Positions 6,638 through 12,665 of a stretch of 12,665 nt of DNA are shown piece after piece (positions within the stretch are counted from its first letter, which is position 1; each line of letters starts with the position of its first letter). The DNA lies in NCBI GenBank assembly GCA_016781725.1, contig JADDPU010000241.1, forward strand, positions 1 through 12,665, read 5' to 3'. The notes under the pieces were generated by a model. That model searched no databases. It saw only the letters and a list, made by a program, of their open reading frames with translations, and was not told where the DNA came from. Source of the DNA: Rubrobacter sp. GTDB taxonomy: Bacteria; Actinomycetota; Rubrobacteria; Rubrobacterales; Rubrobacteraceae. The translations under genes and the position numbers were made by a program.

Positions 6638-7111
6638 TTAGGCCGGATGCGGGATCGGCTCGAAGACCAGCCTCTCCCCCCGCGCCATGATTACCTTCTT
6701 TAGCCAGTAGCGGTCGAGCACGTATGACTCATACATCTCTACCGAGATGCCGGCGGCAGCCCGGTGCGAGGCCGCCCCTGCCGCCGTGCGGGCCTGCTCG
6801 CGGGTCTCCCAGAGGCAGAACGAGAGGCACTCGCGCCGCTCGTTGGCCTGGCCCTTGAAGTAGCGCAGGAGACCACCGGACTCGAGGGCTTCCGCGTAGG
6901 CGCTGTCGTCGTGCTCGCGCAACAGGTCCAGGTCGGCCTCCGGCAGCCTGACGGAACGGAAGACTACAAGGTAGAGCCGGTCGAAACGGCAGCCGGCGAG
7001 GGCGGAGGACCAGTTAAAGCCATCCTCTATGGGCCGCGTTGCATAGTCTGGGTCTAAGGGGGAGATTCGCCCGCAAGCCGTGTGCAGGCCGGGTTGGAGA
7101 TCGAGGGTCAT
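6638..7111 (-). CDS. Conserved-hypothetical-type protein, 157 residues, possible ferredoxin-like (ABM-type) fold
   Basis: I do not recognise a characterised family. The protein is soluble, with no signal peptide or membrane segment. Its core (about 45-135) has alternating strands and helices: LYLVVFRSVRLPEADLDLL, then an acidic helix, then LLRYFKGQANERRECLSFCLWETREQAR, then a His-bearing helix (ASHRAAA near 114-120) and VEMYESYVLDRYWLKK. A segment reading as F/W..W......H followed by MYE-Y is reminiscent of dimeric alpha-beta barrel (antibiotic biosynthesis monooxygenase-like) proteins, but this is a resemblance of pattern only. Three Cys are present: Cys13, Cys41, and the Cys95/Cys99 pair counted as one motif. 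The ATG at 7111 has a good AAAGGTG ribosome-binding site 5 bases before it. It lies between the liv operon and polA and ends in the 6595-6626 hairpin, so it is probably its own transcription unit. Confidence 0.8.
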   Translation of the reverse strand: MTLDLQPGLHTACGRISPLDPDYATRPIEDGFNWSSALAGCRFDRLYLVVFRSVRLPEADLDLLREHDDSAYAEALESGGLLRYFKGQANERRECLSFCLWETREQARTAAGAASHRAAAGISVEMYESYVLDRYWLKKVIMARGERLVFEPIPHPA

Positions 7112-7142
7112 GGTTCACCTTTCCAGCTTCTTCTCTAGAGAC

Positions 7143-7153
7143 CACCTCCTTTC
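7143..7153 (-). promoter_or_regulatory. Orphan near-perfect Shine-Dalgarno sequence
   Basis: The minus strand reads GAAAGGAGGTG, an 11-base match to the complement of the usual 16S rRNA 3' tail. No ATG, GTG or TTG follows at a normal spacing; the nearest clear start is the ATG at 7111, about 31 bases on, which has its own site. It may be a standby ribosome site, a remnant of a lost gene start, or chance. Confidence 0.35.
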
Positions 7154-7155
7154 GT

Positions 7156-7173
7156 TTCGGGCACGTGCCGGAA
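7156..7173. repeat. Operator-like palindrome upstream of the 157-residue gene
   Basis: TTCGGGCACGTGCCGGAA is an 18-bp palindrome with a single G/G mismatch pair; the inner GGCACGTGCC is perfect. It is centred about 54 bases upstream of the ATG at 7111. The form suits a dimeric regulator such as a TetR- or MarR-type protein, but no such gene is in the window. It is short and GC-rich, so chance is possible. Confidence 0.4.
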
Positions 7174-7242
7174 CCTGCCCTTCTTGCCGACGACGGTGCC
7201 CCGCATATTGCCCGGCTGCCTCCAGGCCGTGTGCCCGACCCC

Positions 7243-7270
7243 GTACGAGCTGCGTGCGAGGTGCTCGTAC
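7243..7270. repeat. 8-bp inverted repeat (GTACGAGC / GCTCGTAC)
   Basis: The arms pair perfectly around a 12-base loop. They lie about 135 bases past the livF stop and have no T-run on either side. It could be a weak factor-assisted terminator of the liv operon or a protein site; neither role is shown. Confidence 0.35.
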
Positions 7271-7403
7271 CGAATAGAAGGCGCGTAGCACGCCGGGTCC
7301 ATTCGGGTGTCCGCTGTGGTGCGATGCTCGGGCATACGATCCAGAAGATAACGCGGGCGCGAGGGCTTTGCAGACAACTTTTGGACCATCTTCTCCGTAG
7401 GGC

Positions 7404-8117
7404 TCAGATTTCTCCCAGGTATGCTTCGCGGACCTTCGGGTCCTCGCGCAGTTGGGCTGCCGGGGCTTCGTTGACGATGGTGCCGGTCTCGAGGACGTAG
7501 CCGCGGGTGGCGATCTCCAGGGCGACGTTGGCGTTCTGCTCGACGAGCAGGATGGTGGTGCCCTGCCGGTTGATGTCCTTGATGATGTCGAAGATGCGCT
7601 CGACCAGCACGGGCGCCAGGCCCATCGAGGGCTCGTCGAGCAGGAGCAGCTTCGGGCGGCTCATCAGGGCCCGGCCGATGGCGAGCATCTGCTGCTCGCC
7701 GCCGCTCATCGTGCCCGACTCCTGCTTGATGCGCTCTCTCAGGCGGGGGAAGAGCTCGAAGACGCGGTCCATATCCTCGCGGATCCCGGCGCGGTCGTTG
7801 CGGTGGTAGGCGCCCATCTCCAGGTTCTCGAGGACGGTCATGCGGTGGAAGATCCTGCGTCCTTCCGGGCTCTGGGCGATGCCCCTGGAGATCATATCGT
7901 GGGCCGGGGTGCCCTGTATCTCCTCGCCGCCGAAGACGATCCTGCCCTCCCGCGGCGGCAGGATGCCGTTGATCGAGCGGAGCGTCGTGGTCTTGCCTGC
8001 CCCGTTCGAGCCGATGAGCGTGACGATCTCCCCCTCCTCTACCGTGAGCGAGACGCCCTGTAGGGCGTGAATGTGCCCGTAGTAGCTGTGGATGTCCTCT
8101 ATCTCTAGCAGCGCCAC
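7404..8117 (-). CDS. livF: Branched-chain amino acid-type ABC importer, ATPase subunit LivF
   Basis: This is one of the two cytoplasmic ATPases that power the importer encoded here. The 237-residue length is typical of LivF. Visible: Walker A GSNGAGKT 36-43, Q-loop in AQSPEGRRIF (Gln82), signature SGGEQ 138-142, and Walker B LLLLDEP 157-163. The segment LLVEQNANVALEIATRGYVLETG replaces the usual H-switch His with Gln-Asn, a normal LivF trait that separates it from LivG. It ends REDPKVREAYLG, the family's usual C-terminus. It is the last gene of the operon, and its GTG start lies 7 bases after the livG stop with a short AGGGAAG before it. The ATPase class is certain. Amino acid specificity is set by the binding protein and is inferred. 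Confidence 0.93.
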   Translation of the reverse strand: MALLEIEDIHSYYGHIHALQGVSLTVEEGEIVTLIGSNGAGKTTTLRSINGILPPREGRIVFGGEEIQGTPAHDMISRGIAQSPEGRRIFHRMTVLENLEMGAYHRNDRAGIREDMDRVFELFPRLRERIKQESGTMSGGEQQMLAIGRALMSRPKLLLLDEPSMGLAPVLVERIFDIIKDINRQGTTILLVEQNANVALEIATRGYVLETGTIVNEAPAAQLREDPKVREAYLGEI

Positions 8118-8124
8118 GTCTTCC

Positions 8125-8934
8125 CTAACCCGTCTTCGCCGTGCCGAGGTAGGCTTCTATGACCTTCGGGTCCTCCCGCACCTCGCGCGGGGAGCCCTCG
8201 GAGATCTTCTCCCCGTGGTCGAGGACCGTCACCCTGTCCGAGATGCTCATGACGACCCGCATCTCGTGCTCGATGAGGAGGATTGAGATGCCGCGCTCCT
8301 CCCGCAGGCGCCGGATGAGATCCGTCAGGCGCGCCGTCTCCTGCGGGTTCATGCCGGCCGTCGGCTCGTCGAGGAGGAGCAACTTGGGCTCCGAAGCGAG
8401 TGCCCGCGCTATCTCGAGGCGCCGCTGGTCACCATAGGAGAGGTTCTTGGCGAAGACCTCCCGGCCCTGGATGCCGACATAATCCAGGAGGTCCCCTGCC
8501 CTCTCGCGGGCCTCCCTCTCCTCGCGCCGCGTCCCCGGCGTGCGCAGTATGGAGCCCACGATCCCGCCCTTCAGGCGCGTGTGCATCCCGGAGAGCACGT
8601 TATCGCGCGCGCTCATCGTGCCAAAGAGCCGGATGTTCTGGAAGGTGCGCCCGATCCCCAACTGCGCCCGCTGGTGCGCCCCGAGGCGCGTGACGTCCCT
8701 TCCCGCGAACACGAACGAGCCGGCTGACGGCTCGTAGAGCCCGCTCACCATGTTGAAGAACGTGGTCTTGCCCGCGCCGTTAGGCCCGATCAGGCTGACG
8801 ATCCCGCGCTCGGGGATGTCGAAGTCAACCCGGTTGACCGCCACGAGCCCGCCGAAGACCTTGGTGATCCCGCGTGCCTCCATGATGTTGTTGCGGGCCT
8901 TACCGGCCCCGTTCGGTCCGGCGTTCTCAGGCAC
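8125..8934 (-). CDS. livG: Branched-chain amino acid-type ABC importer, ATPase subunit LivG
   Basis: This is the second ATPase of the importer, pairing with LivF under the LivH/LivM permeases. Within its 269 residues are Walker A GPNGAGKT 50-57, Q-loop Gln99 (GRTFQNIRLF), signature LSYGDQRRLEIARAL from 165, Walker B LLLLDEPTAG with Glu190, and H-switch His223. The GTG at 8934 overlaps the livM stop by 8 bases and has GGGGGGAG six bases upstream, so I prefer it to the ATG at 8883. That choice adds 17 residues with an oddity: residues 6-12 read GPNGAGK, an exact copy of the start of the true Walker A, but without the strand before it or the Thr-Thr after it. The codons of the two copies differ at five of seven third positions, so this is not a recent duplication. 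It ends REDPKVIEAYLG, as LivF does. Confidence 0.93.
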   Translation of the reverse strand: MPENAGPNGAGKARNNIMEARGITKVFGGLVAVNRVDFDIPERGIVSLIGPNGAGKTTFFNMVSGLYEPSAGSFVFAGRDVTRLGAHQRAQLGIGRTFQNIRLFGTMSARDNVLSGMHTRLKGGIVGSILRTPGTRREEREARERAGDLLDYVGIQGREVFAKNLSYGDQRRLEIARALASEPKLLLLDEPTAGMNPQETARLTDLIRRLREERGISILLIEHEMRVVMSISDRVTVLDHGEKISEGSPREVREDPKVIEAYLGTAKTG

Positions 8935-10105
8935 GGATTGCTCCCCCCATGGCGTCCCCGCTGCCGGTCTCGTCGTGGAGCTCCTCGGCGCGTTGACGGT
9001 TGGGGATGATGCCCTCCGGCCTGAAGAGCATCATCAATACGAGCATGATGCCGAAGATAAAGAAGCTGTACTTCGGGATGTCCACTGTGGCCAGTGCCTG
9101 GTTTCCGACGGCCTCGCCGATAGAGTTCACCCAGGTCTTTATCTGCGGCAGCAGGAAAAAGTTGGTCCCCTGCAGGACGATGGCGCCCAAAATGACGCCG
9201 TAAATGTTGCCCATGCCGCCGAGGACGACCATAAGCAGGATAAAGATGGAGACGTTGAACGAGAAGCTCGTCGGAAATACATTCTTTATAAAGGCCCCGT
9301 AGAAAGCCCCAGCGAACCCCCCGAAGGTCGCCCCCAGAGCGTAGGCCCAGAGCTTTGTCGTGACCGGGTTTATGCCCATCGCGGCGGCGGCCGTCTCGTC
9401 CTCGCGCACCGAGATCCAGGCGCGCCCCAGCCGCGAGTCTTGCAGGCGGACGTTCACATAGATCGTGACGAGCACCATCACCAGGATCGTGTAGAACCAC
9501 GGGTAGAGTTCAAGCGTCCCGAAGCGCTGCCAGGCGCTCAGGGAGTCCGGCAGGAACGGGAAGCCCGGCGAGTCAATGGCCTTTATTCCGATCGTCCCGT
9601 TCGTGAGGTTGAAGCCCCCGAGGTCGTCGCCGTTCTGGAAGAAGCGCGGGATGATCTCGCCAAAGCCCAGCGTGACTATAGCCAGGTAATCGCCCCGCAG
9701 CCTCAGGGTCGGCGCGCCGATGATGACGCCGCACAGCGCCGTAAAGGCCCCGGCGAGGACGAGCACGAGCCAGAACGAGAGGTGTATGCCGGGCACCTCC
9801 TCGCCGGTTATGGAGGTGGCGGTGGTGCCGAACGCGACGCTCACCTGCCGAAAGTGGCCAGAGGCGAGCCAGGCCACGACGTAGGCCCCAAGGGCGTAGA
9901 AAGCCACGAACCCGAGGTCGAGGAGGCCGGCGAAGCCGACGACTATGTTCAGCCCGAGCGCGAGCATTATGTAGACCGTTATAACGATCACCGGGTACAT
10001 CAGGTTCACGTCCACCGTCTCTTCCAGAAAGCTGTTCCACAGCGGGAACAGCAGCGCCACCACTATCAGGACCACCGGCAGCGCGTACCTTCTCAGGAGC
10101 GCCAC
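8927..10105 (-). CDS. livM: Branched-chain amino acid-type ABC importer, permease LivM
   Basis: LivM is an integral membrane subunit that forms the transport channel with LivH. The 392 residues contain about eight to ten hydrophobic segments, starting at 8-22 and 36-58 and ending at 346-361. Family signatures include GLLDLGFVAFYALGAYVVA from 60, RLRGDYLAIVTLGFGEI from 135, the ATPase-contacting loop GRAWISVREDETAAAAMGIN 227-246, GGMGNIYGVILGA 296-308 and RPEGIIP 362-368. The GTG start at 10105 comes one base after the livH stop. Its ribosome-binding GGAGG is encoded inside the Gly-rich last codons of livH, which implies coupled translation. The last codons in turn carry the ribosome-binding site of livG. 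The C-terminal tail past 369 is charged and cytoplasmic. Confidence 0.93.
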   Translation of the reverse strand: MALLRRYALPVVLIVVALLFPLWNSFLEETVDVNLMYPVIVITVYIMLALGLNIVVGFAGLLDLGFVAFYALGAYVVAWLASGHFRQVSVAFGTTATSITGEEVPGIHLSFWLVLVLAGAFTALCGVIIGAPTLRLRGDYLAIVTLGFGEIIPRFFQNGDDLGGFNLTNGTIGIKAIDSPGFPFLPDSLSAWQRFGTLELYPWFYTILVMVLVTIYVNVRLQDSRLGRAWISVREDETAAAAMGINPVTTKLWAYALGATFGGFAGAFYGAFIKNVFPTSFSFNVSIFILLMVVLGGMGNIYGVILGAIVLQGTNFFLLPQIKTWVNSIGEAVGNQALATVDIPKYSFFIFGIMLVLMMLFRPEGIIPNRQRAEELHDETGSGDAMGGAIRA

Positions 10106-10106
10106 G

Positions 10107-11192
10107 CTACGACCCTCCCCCCTGCACCGCCGAGCGGTCGCCGAGGAGCCCGCGCGGCCTGAAGACGAGCACGAGAACCAGGACGCTGAAGATCACGATA
10201 GACGTCCACTCGACACCGATATACTGGTCGGCCATGGAGCTGATGATCCCGATCAGGAACCCCCCGACAACGGCCCCCGTGAGGTTGCCGATGCCTCCAA
10301 GGACCGCCGCGGTAAACGCGTAGAGCCCCTGGAAAAAGCCCACGTTGAAGACCGTGATCCCGTTGAAGAGGCCGAACATCACGCCCGAGGCGCCGGCCAG
10401 GATGCCCCCCAGAAGGAACGTGATCGAGATGGTCCTATTCACGTTTATGCCGACCATCGAGGCCGCCTCCTTGTCCTGGGCCACGGCCCGCATCGCCTTC
10501 CCCTGCCGCGTGTTGCGGACAAAGTAGGAGAGGCCGAGCAAGAGCGGCACCGTCATCCCGAGCACGAAGAGGTCCTTCCACCGGAAGACGACGGCGTCGG
10601 TTGGCAGGATGTTGGCGCTCGAGACGAGCTCGGGGAAAGCCACCTGGGCCGGGCCCTTCCAGATCAGCCCGAGGTTCTGCAAGATAAAGGACATGCCGAT
10701 AGCCGTGATCAGGACGGCCAGCCGCGGGGAGTTCCTTAGAGGCTTGTACGCCACCCGCTCTATCGCCACGTTCACGAACCCGCAGACGGCCATCGCCACC
10801 ACCAGGGCGAGCAAGACCCCGACCACCTTGAGAAAGGCGCCGGAATCCCCAGTTATCGGGGAGAAGAGGCCGATGCCGGCGAACGTGCCGGCGAGTACGG
10901 TCAGACCGACGAAGGAGCCGATCATAAAGTTGTCGCCGTGGGCGAAGTTGATCAGCTCGATGATGCCGTAGACGAGCGTGTAGCCGAGGGCCACGAGCGC
11001 GATGATCGCCCCGTTGGTCACCCCGATGACGAGCTGGGAGAAGAACTGCGCCGGGTCACGCACCGCCTGCACGAAGAGCAAGACGAGCAAGAGCGCCGTC
11101 ACCGCCACCGCGATGCGCGTCTGCCAACTAGAAGCCCTCGCGCTCTCTAAAAGGCCACCCGAGCGTCCCTTCGTTACTTCACCGGTCGCCAT
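10107..11192 (-). CDS. livH: Branched-chain amino acid-type ABC importer, permease LivH
   Basis: LivH is the second channel-forming membrane subunit. At 361 residues it is longer than the common ~300. A hydrophilic N-terminal extension of about 25 residues precedes the first membrane segment (about 27-43). Signatures are NGAIIALVALGYTLVYGIIE from 60, INFAHGD 81-87, the ATPase-contacting loop GKAMRAVAQDKEAASMVGIN 231-250, GGIGNLTGAVVGG 299-311 and RPRGLLG 345-351. The ATG at 11192 has AAGGA seven bases upstream. It is separated from livK by 76 bases holding a strong hairpin, which suggests that permease expression is set below that of the binding protein. The Gly-rich C-terminus (VQGGGS) encodes the livM ribosome-binding site. 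Confidence 0.93.
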   Translation of the reverse strand: MATGEVTKGRSGGLLESARASSWQTRIAVAVTALLLVLLFVQAVRDPAQFFSQLVIGVTNGAIIALVALGYTLVYGIIELINFAHGDNFMIGSFVGLTVLAGTFAGIGLFSPITGDSGAFLKVVGVLLALVVAMAVCGFVNVAIERVAYKPLRNSPRLAVLITAIGMSFILQNLGLIWKGPAQVAFPELVSSANILPTDAVVFRWKDLFVLGMTVPLLLGLSYFVRNTRQGKAMRAVAQDKEAASMVGINVNRTISITFLLGGILAGASGVMFGLFNGITVFNVGFFQGLYAFTAAVLGGIGNLTGAVVGGFLIGIISSMADQYIGVEWTSIVIFSVLVLVLVFRPRGLLGDRSAVQGGGS

Positions 11193-11218
11193 TTAGAATC
11201 CTTTTCTTCTTAGGAGAG

Positions 11219-11249
11219 CGGGGACCGGAGATTGGTGCGCCGGTCCCCG
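11219..11249 (-). terminator. Intercistronic hairpin between livK and livH (attenuator or mRNA-stabilising stem)
   Basis: The arms CGGGGACCGG and CCGGTCCCCG, 10 bp and perfect, enclose an 11-base loop. It begins 19 bases after the livK stop in the transcript and ends about 26 bases before the livH ATG. No T-run follows; the next bases are purine-rich and carry the livH ribosome-binding site. In binding-protein-dependent importers such stems commonly protect the upstream message or end a fraction of transcripts, giving more binding protein than permease. The structure is certain; its effect is inferred. Confidence 0.6.
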
Positions 11250-11268
11250 TGCTTCTATTGTTACCGGA

Positions 11269-12537
11269 TCAGCTCTGCTCTTCCACCAACTCCTCGACGT
11301 CAAGCACGCGGTCGAGCTCGAACGCGCCGCCCTCGACCGTCTGCACGGAGAGCTCGGTGAGCGTCGTGTCACCGTCTTCGTCGAAGCTCCAGGTGCCGAG
11401 AACGCCTTCGTAGTCTTCGGTGGCGAAGATCTCCTGCAAGACGGTCTCACGCGTGACCTCGCCCTCCTCGGAGGCCCGCTCGATGGCGTCGAGCATCACG
11501 TTGGCCGCCTCGTAGGCGTAGGCGGTGTAGGGCTGGACCTCGTCATCGTACTTGGACTCGTACGTCTCGACGAACTCCTGGCCCTCGGCGGAGAGCTCGC
11601 TCTCGGGCAGGCCGCCGAAGGTGACGTAGATGCCGTTCGCGGCGTCGCCCGCCTGCTCGAGGAGCTCGTCCACGAAGATGCCGTCGGGGCCGACAAAGAG
11701 GACCTCTTCGTTGGACATCCCGGCGCCGACCTTGTCCTTTATGAGCTGGGCTGCGTTGTTCTCGATGATGCCGCCGAAGTAGATAGCCTCGGGGTTCGTC
11801 TCCTTTATCTTGTTCATCAGCGAGCGGTAGTTGGAGGCGGAGCCGTCGATGCCCTCGCGACCCAGGATCTCTATGCCTGCGTCCTCGGCGGCCTGCTGGA
11901 ACTGGTCGGCGAGACCCTTGCCGTAAGTCTCCTTGTCGTCGAGCACGTAGACGGATTCGATGTCCTCCTCCTCGAGCAAGGCCGCGCCCGCCGCGCCCTG
12001 CTTATCGTCGGCCACGATCACGCGGGTGTAGTTGCGCTCGCCCGTCGGGTAGTACTGCTCGGGCTCGTTTGGCTCCCCACCCTCCTTGGTCAGGCCGATG
12101 TAGGTATTGGACGGGCTGACCATGCCGAGGCCCGCCTCGTTGAGGGTGGGGATCTGGATCGCCGCGCAGCCGGAGTTGAAAGGCCCGATCCAGCCGACTA
12201 TCTCCTCGTCTTGGGCGGCGTTCTGCGCGTTCTCGGCGCACTTGGCCTCATCCCACTGTCCTGCCTGCGCCGTCGCGTCGTCGAAGGACTCGTACTCGAT
12301 CTTGACGTCCCCGGCCTTGCCGTTGCGCTGCTCTATCGCCAACTTTATGGCGTTGACCATCGTCGTAGTCTGGGCCCTGTTCGCCCCCTGAAGCGGCAGG
12401 TCGCTGACTATCTTCACGCTCTGGGCGCTCTCCCCGCCGCCGCCACCGCCACCTGCCCCACCGCCGCACCCGACGATAAGCAAGGCCGTGGCCACACCCA
12501 GCACCACCAGAGTTACTGCCCGACGTATGTTCTTCAT
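11269..12537 (-). CDS. livK: Branched-chain amino acid-type ABC importer, substrate-binding lipoprotein (LivK/LivJ-like)
   Basis: This extracytoplasmic ligand-binding protein feeds the LivHM channel. Its 422 residues begin with a lipoprotein signal: basic KNIRR, a hydrophobic core, and lipobox IVGC with the lipidated Cys24. A Gly-rich linker (25-35) then leads to a type I periplasmic-binding fold. The fold starts with VKIVSDLPLQG at 41-51 and continues with the IVGWIGPFNSGCAAIQIPTL region near 113-131 and GMVSPSNTY 138-146. Cys100 and Cys124 correspond in placement to the disulfide pair of LivJ and probably form one. The mature protein is strongly acidic. The ligand cannot be read from sequence: branched-chain amino acids are most likely, but amides or aromatic acids are carried by related proteins. 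The ATG at 12537 has AGGAGG three bases away and a strong promoter about 70 bases upstream. It is the first gene of the operon. Confidence 0.92.
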   Translation of the reverse strand: MKNIRRAVTLVVLGVATALLIVGCGGGAGGGGGGGESAQSVKIVSDLPLQGANRAQTTTMVNAIKLAIEQRNGKAGDVKIEYESFDDATAQAGQWDEAKCAENAQNAAQDEEIVGWIGPFNSGCAAIQIPTLNEAGLGMVSPSNTYIGLTKEGGEPNEPEQYYPTGERNYTRVIVADDKQGAAGAALLEEEDIESVYVLDDKETYGKGLADQFQQAAEDAGIEILGREGIDGSASNYRSLMNKIKETNPEAIYFGGIIENNAAQLIKDKVGAGMSNEEVLFVGPDGIFVDELLEQAGDAANGIYVTFGGLPESELSAEGQEFVETYESKYDDEVQPYTAYAYEAANVMLDAIERASEEGEVTRETVLQEIFATEDYEGVLGTWSFDEDGDTTLTELSVQTVEGGAFELDRVLDVEELVEEQS

Positions 12538-12606
12538 TCTCCTCCTCGCATCCGGATCTCGTGCGATCCGCCGTAAAGACGGTCCTTAAAGGTCTATTGC
12601 GGCGGC

Positions 12607-12636
12607 ATTATGAGTATTCGTGCCCCGCTTTGTCAA
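12607..12636 (-). promoter_or_regulatory. Strong housekeeping-type promoter of the liv operon
   Basis: The minus strand has a perfect -35 TTGACA (12631-12636), an 18-base spacer and the -10 CATAAT (12607-12612), five of six matching consensus. Transcription should begin near 12600, leaving a leader of about 63 bases before the livK ATG. It is the best promoter match in the window. Confidence 0.8.
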
Positions 12637-12641
12637 GCGGG
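12624..12641. repeat. Inverted repeat enclosing the livK -35 box, operator-like
   Basis: The arms CCCGCTT and AAGCGGG are 7 bp with a 4-base centre. The TTGACA -35 hexamer lies across the centre and the edge of one arm. A protein bound here would block the polymerase. A terminator for a gene beyond the window edge is the alternative, but no T-run follows in the minus direction. Confidence 0.5.
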
Positions 12642-12665
12642 CCCCCTCCCGCTCCGAAGGCGCTT

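Larger units (their letters stand above)
7112..7403. other. Intergenic region without a convincing gene, between livF and the 157-residue gene
   Basis: This stretch of about 290 bases follows the livF stop. An 84-codon minus-strand open frame (7135-7389) fills most of it. Its GC preference at third positions is weaker than in its neighbours, its start is poorly placed relative to the upstream GGAGA, and the product is unfamiliar, so I do not call it. Visible here are the 18-bp palindrome at 7156-7173, the 8-bp inverted repeat at 7243-7270 and the orphan ribosome-binding sequence at 7143-7153. No clear -35/-10 pair, no T-run terminator for the liv operon and no tRNA signature were found. Confidence 0.6.

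Noticed and set aside
7135..7389. 84-codon minus-strand open frame between livF and the 157-residue gene
   Set aside because: Third-position GC is lower than in neighbours, the start is too close to its GGAGA, no domain is visible, and it runs through the palindromes. A real small protein cannot be fully excluded.
7404..8180. Shared stretch near the 3' ends of livF and livG (same DPKV.EAYLG ending) as a DNA repeat
   Set aside because: It reflects the homologous C-terminal sequence of the two ATPase families, not a separate repeat element.
8881..8883. ATG as the livG start (shorter protein)
   Set aside because: The GTG at 8934 has a much better ribosome-binding site and the stop-start overlap typical of this operon. 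The ATG remains a fallback.
8750..10162. 470-codon plus-strand open frame over livG and livM
   Set aside because: It is antisense to two well-identified transporter genes, and its composition is biased and unfamiliar.
12568..12605. CGGCGG/CCGCCG pair in the livK leader as a riboswitch or hairpin
   Set aside because: Only 6 bp with a long loop, and one arm lies mostly upstream of the predicted transcription start, so it would not be in the RNA.
1..12665. Mobile elements, CRISPR arrays, tRNA/rRNA genes, phage genes or an anti-phage system
   Set aside because: By reading both strands I found no transposase, regularly spaced repeats, tRNA arms, integrase or defence-type domain. The window is core housekeeping plus a transporter operon.

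Overview
The window is a stretch of bacterial chromosome in which every supported gene lies on the minus strand, so transcription runs right to left. GC is high, third codon positions are mostly G or C, and GTG starts are common. The gene order polA - rpsA - coaE - (one gene) - uvrB matches a cluster well known in Actinomycetota such as mycobacteria. A deep-branching, Rubrobacter-like actinobacterium fits best. That placement is inference from composition, synteny and protein style, not from a search.

Right half (about 7404-12665): a complete five-gene ABC importer operon of the branched-chain amino acid (Liv/HAAT) type. In transcription order it holds a lipoprotein binding protein (livK-like), two permeases (livH, livM) and two ATPases (livG, livF). 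A strong promoter (TTGACA, 18-bp spacer, CATAAT) precedes livK, and its -35 box sits inside an inverted repeat. A GC-rich hairpin separates livK from livH. The last four genes are packed with gaps or overlaps of 1-8 bases. No regulator or substrate-catabolism gene is visible, so the exact ligand is open.

Middle (about 6595-7403): a 157-residue conserved-hypothetical-type gene. It is preceded by a roughly 290-base region with no convincing gene that carries an operator-like palindrome, an 8-bp inverted repeat and an orphan near-perfect ribosome-binding sequence. It is followed by a 13-bp perfect hairpin that abuts the -10 box of polA.

Left half (1-6581): a housekeeping cluster. It comprises DNA polymerase I with a degenerate proofreading domain, ribosomal protein S1 with four S1 repeats and its own promoter, dephospho-CoA kinase, a small membrane-anchored lytic transglycosylase, and the first ~506 residues of UvrB, cut by the window edge. 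PolA and UvrB act together in nucleotide excision repair: UvrB verifies damage and PolA fills the gap. CoaE and the transglycosylase have no obvious functional link to that pathway.

Most of the window is ordinary. The points worth a second look are translation and transcription starts. uvrB has no ATG/GTG/TTG at the expected place but has an ATC at ideal distance from a strong ribosome-binding site. The transglycosylase appears to lose its basic N-terminus if a standard start is used. polA looks leaderless, with its -10 box at the foot of a terminator-like hairpin. I found no mobile element, CRISPR array, tRNA, rRNA or clearly new multi-gene system.
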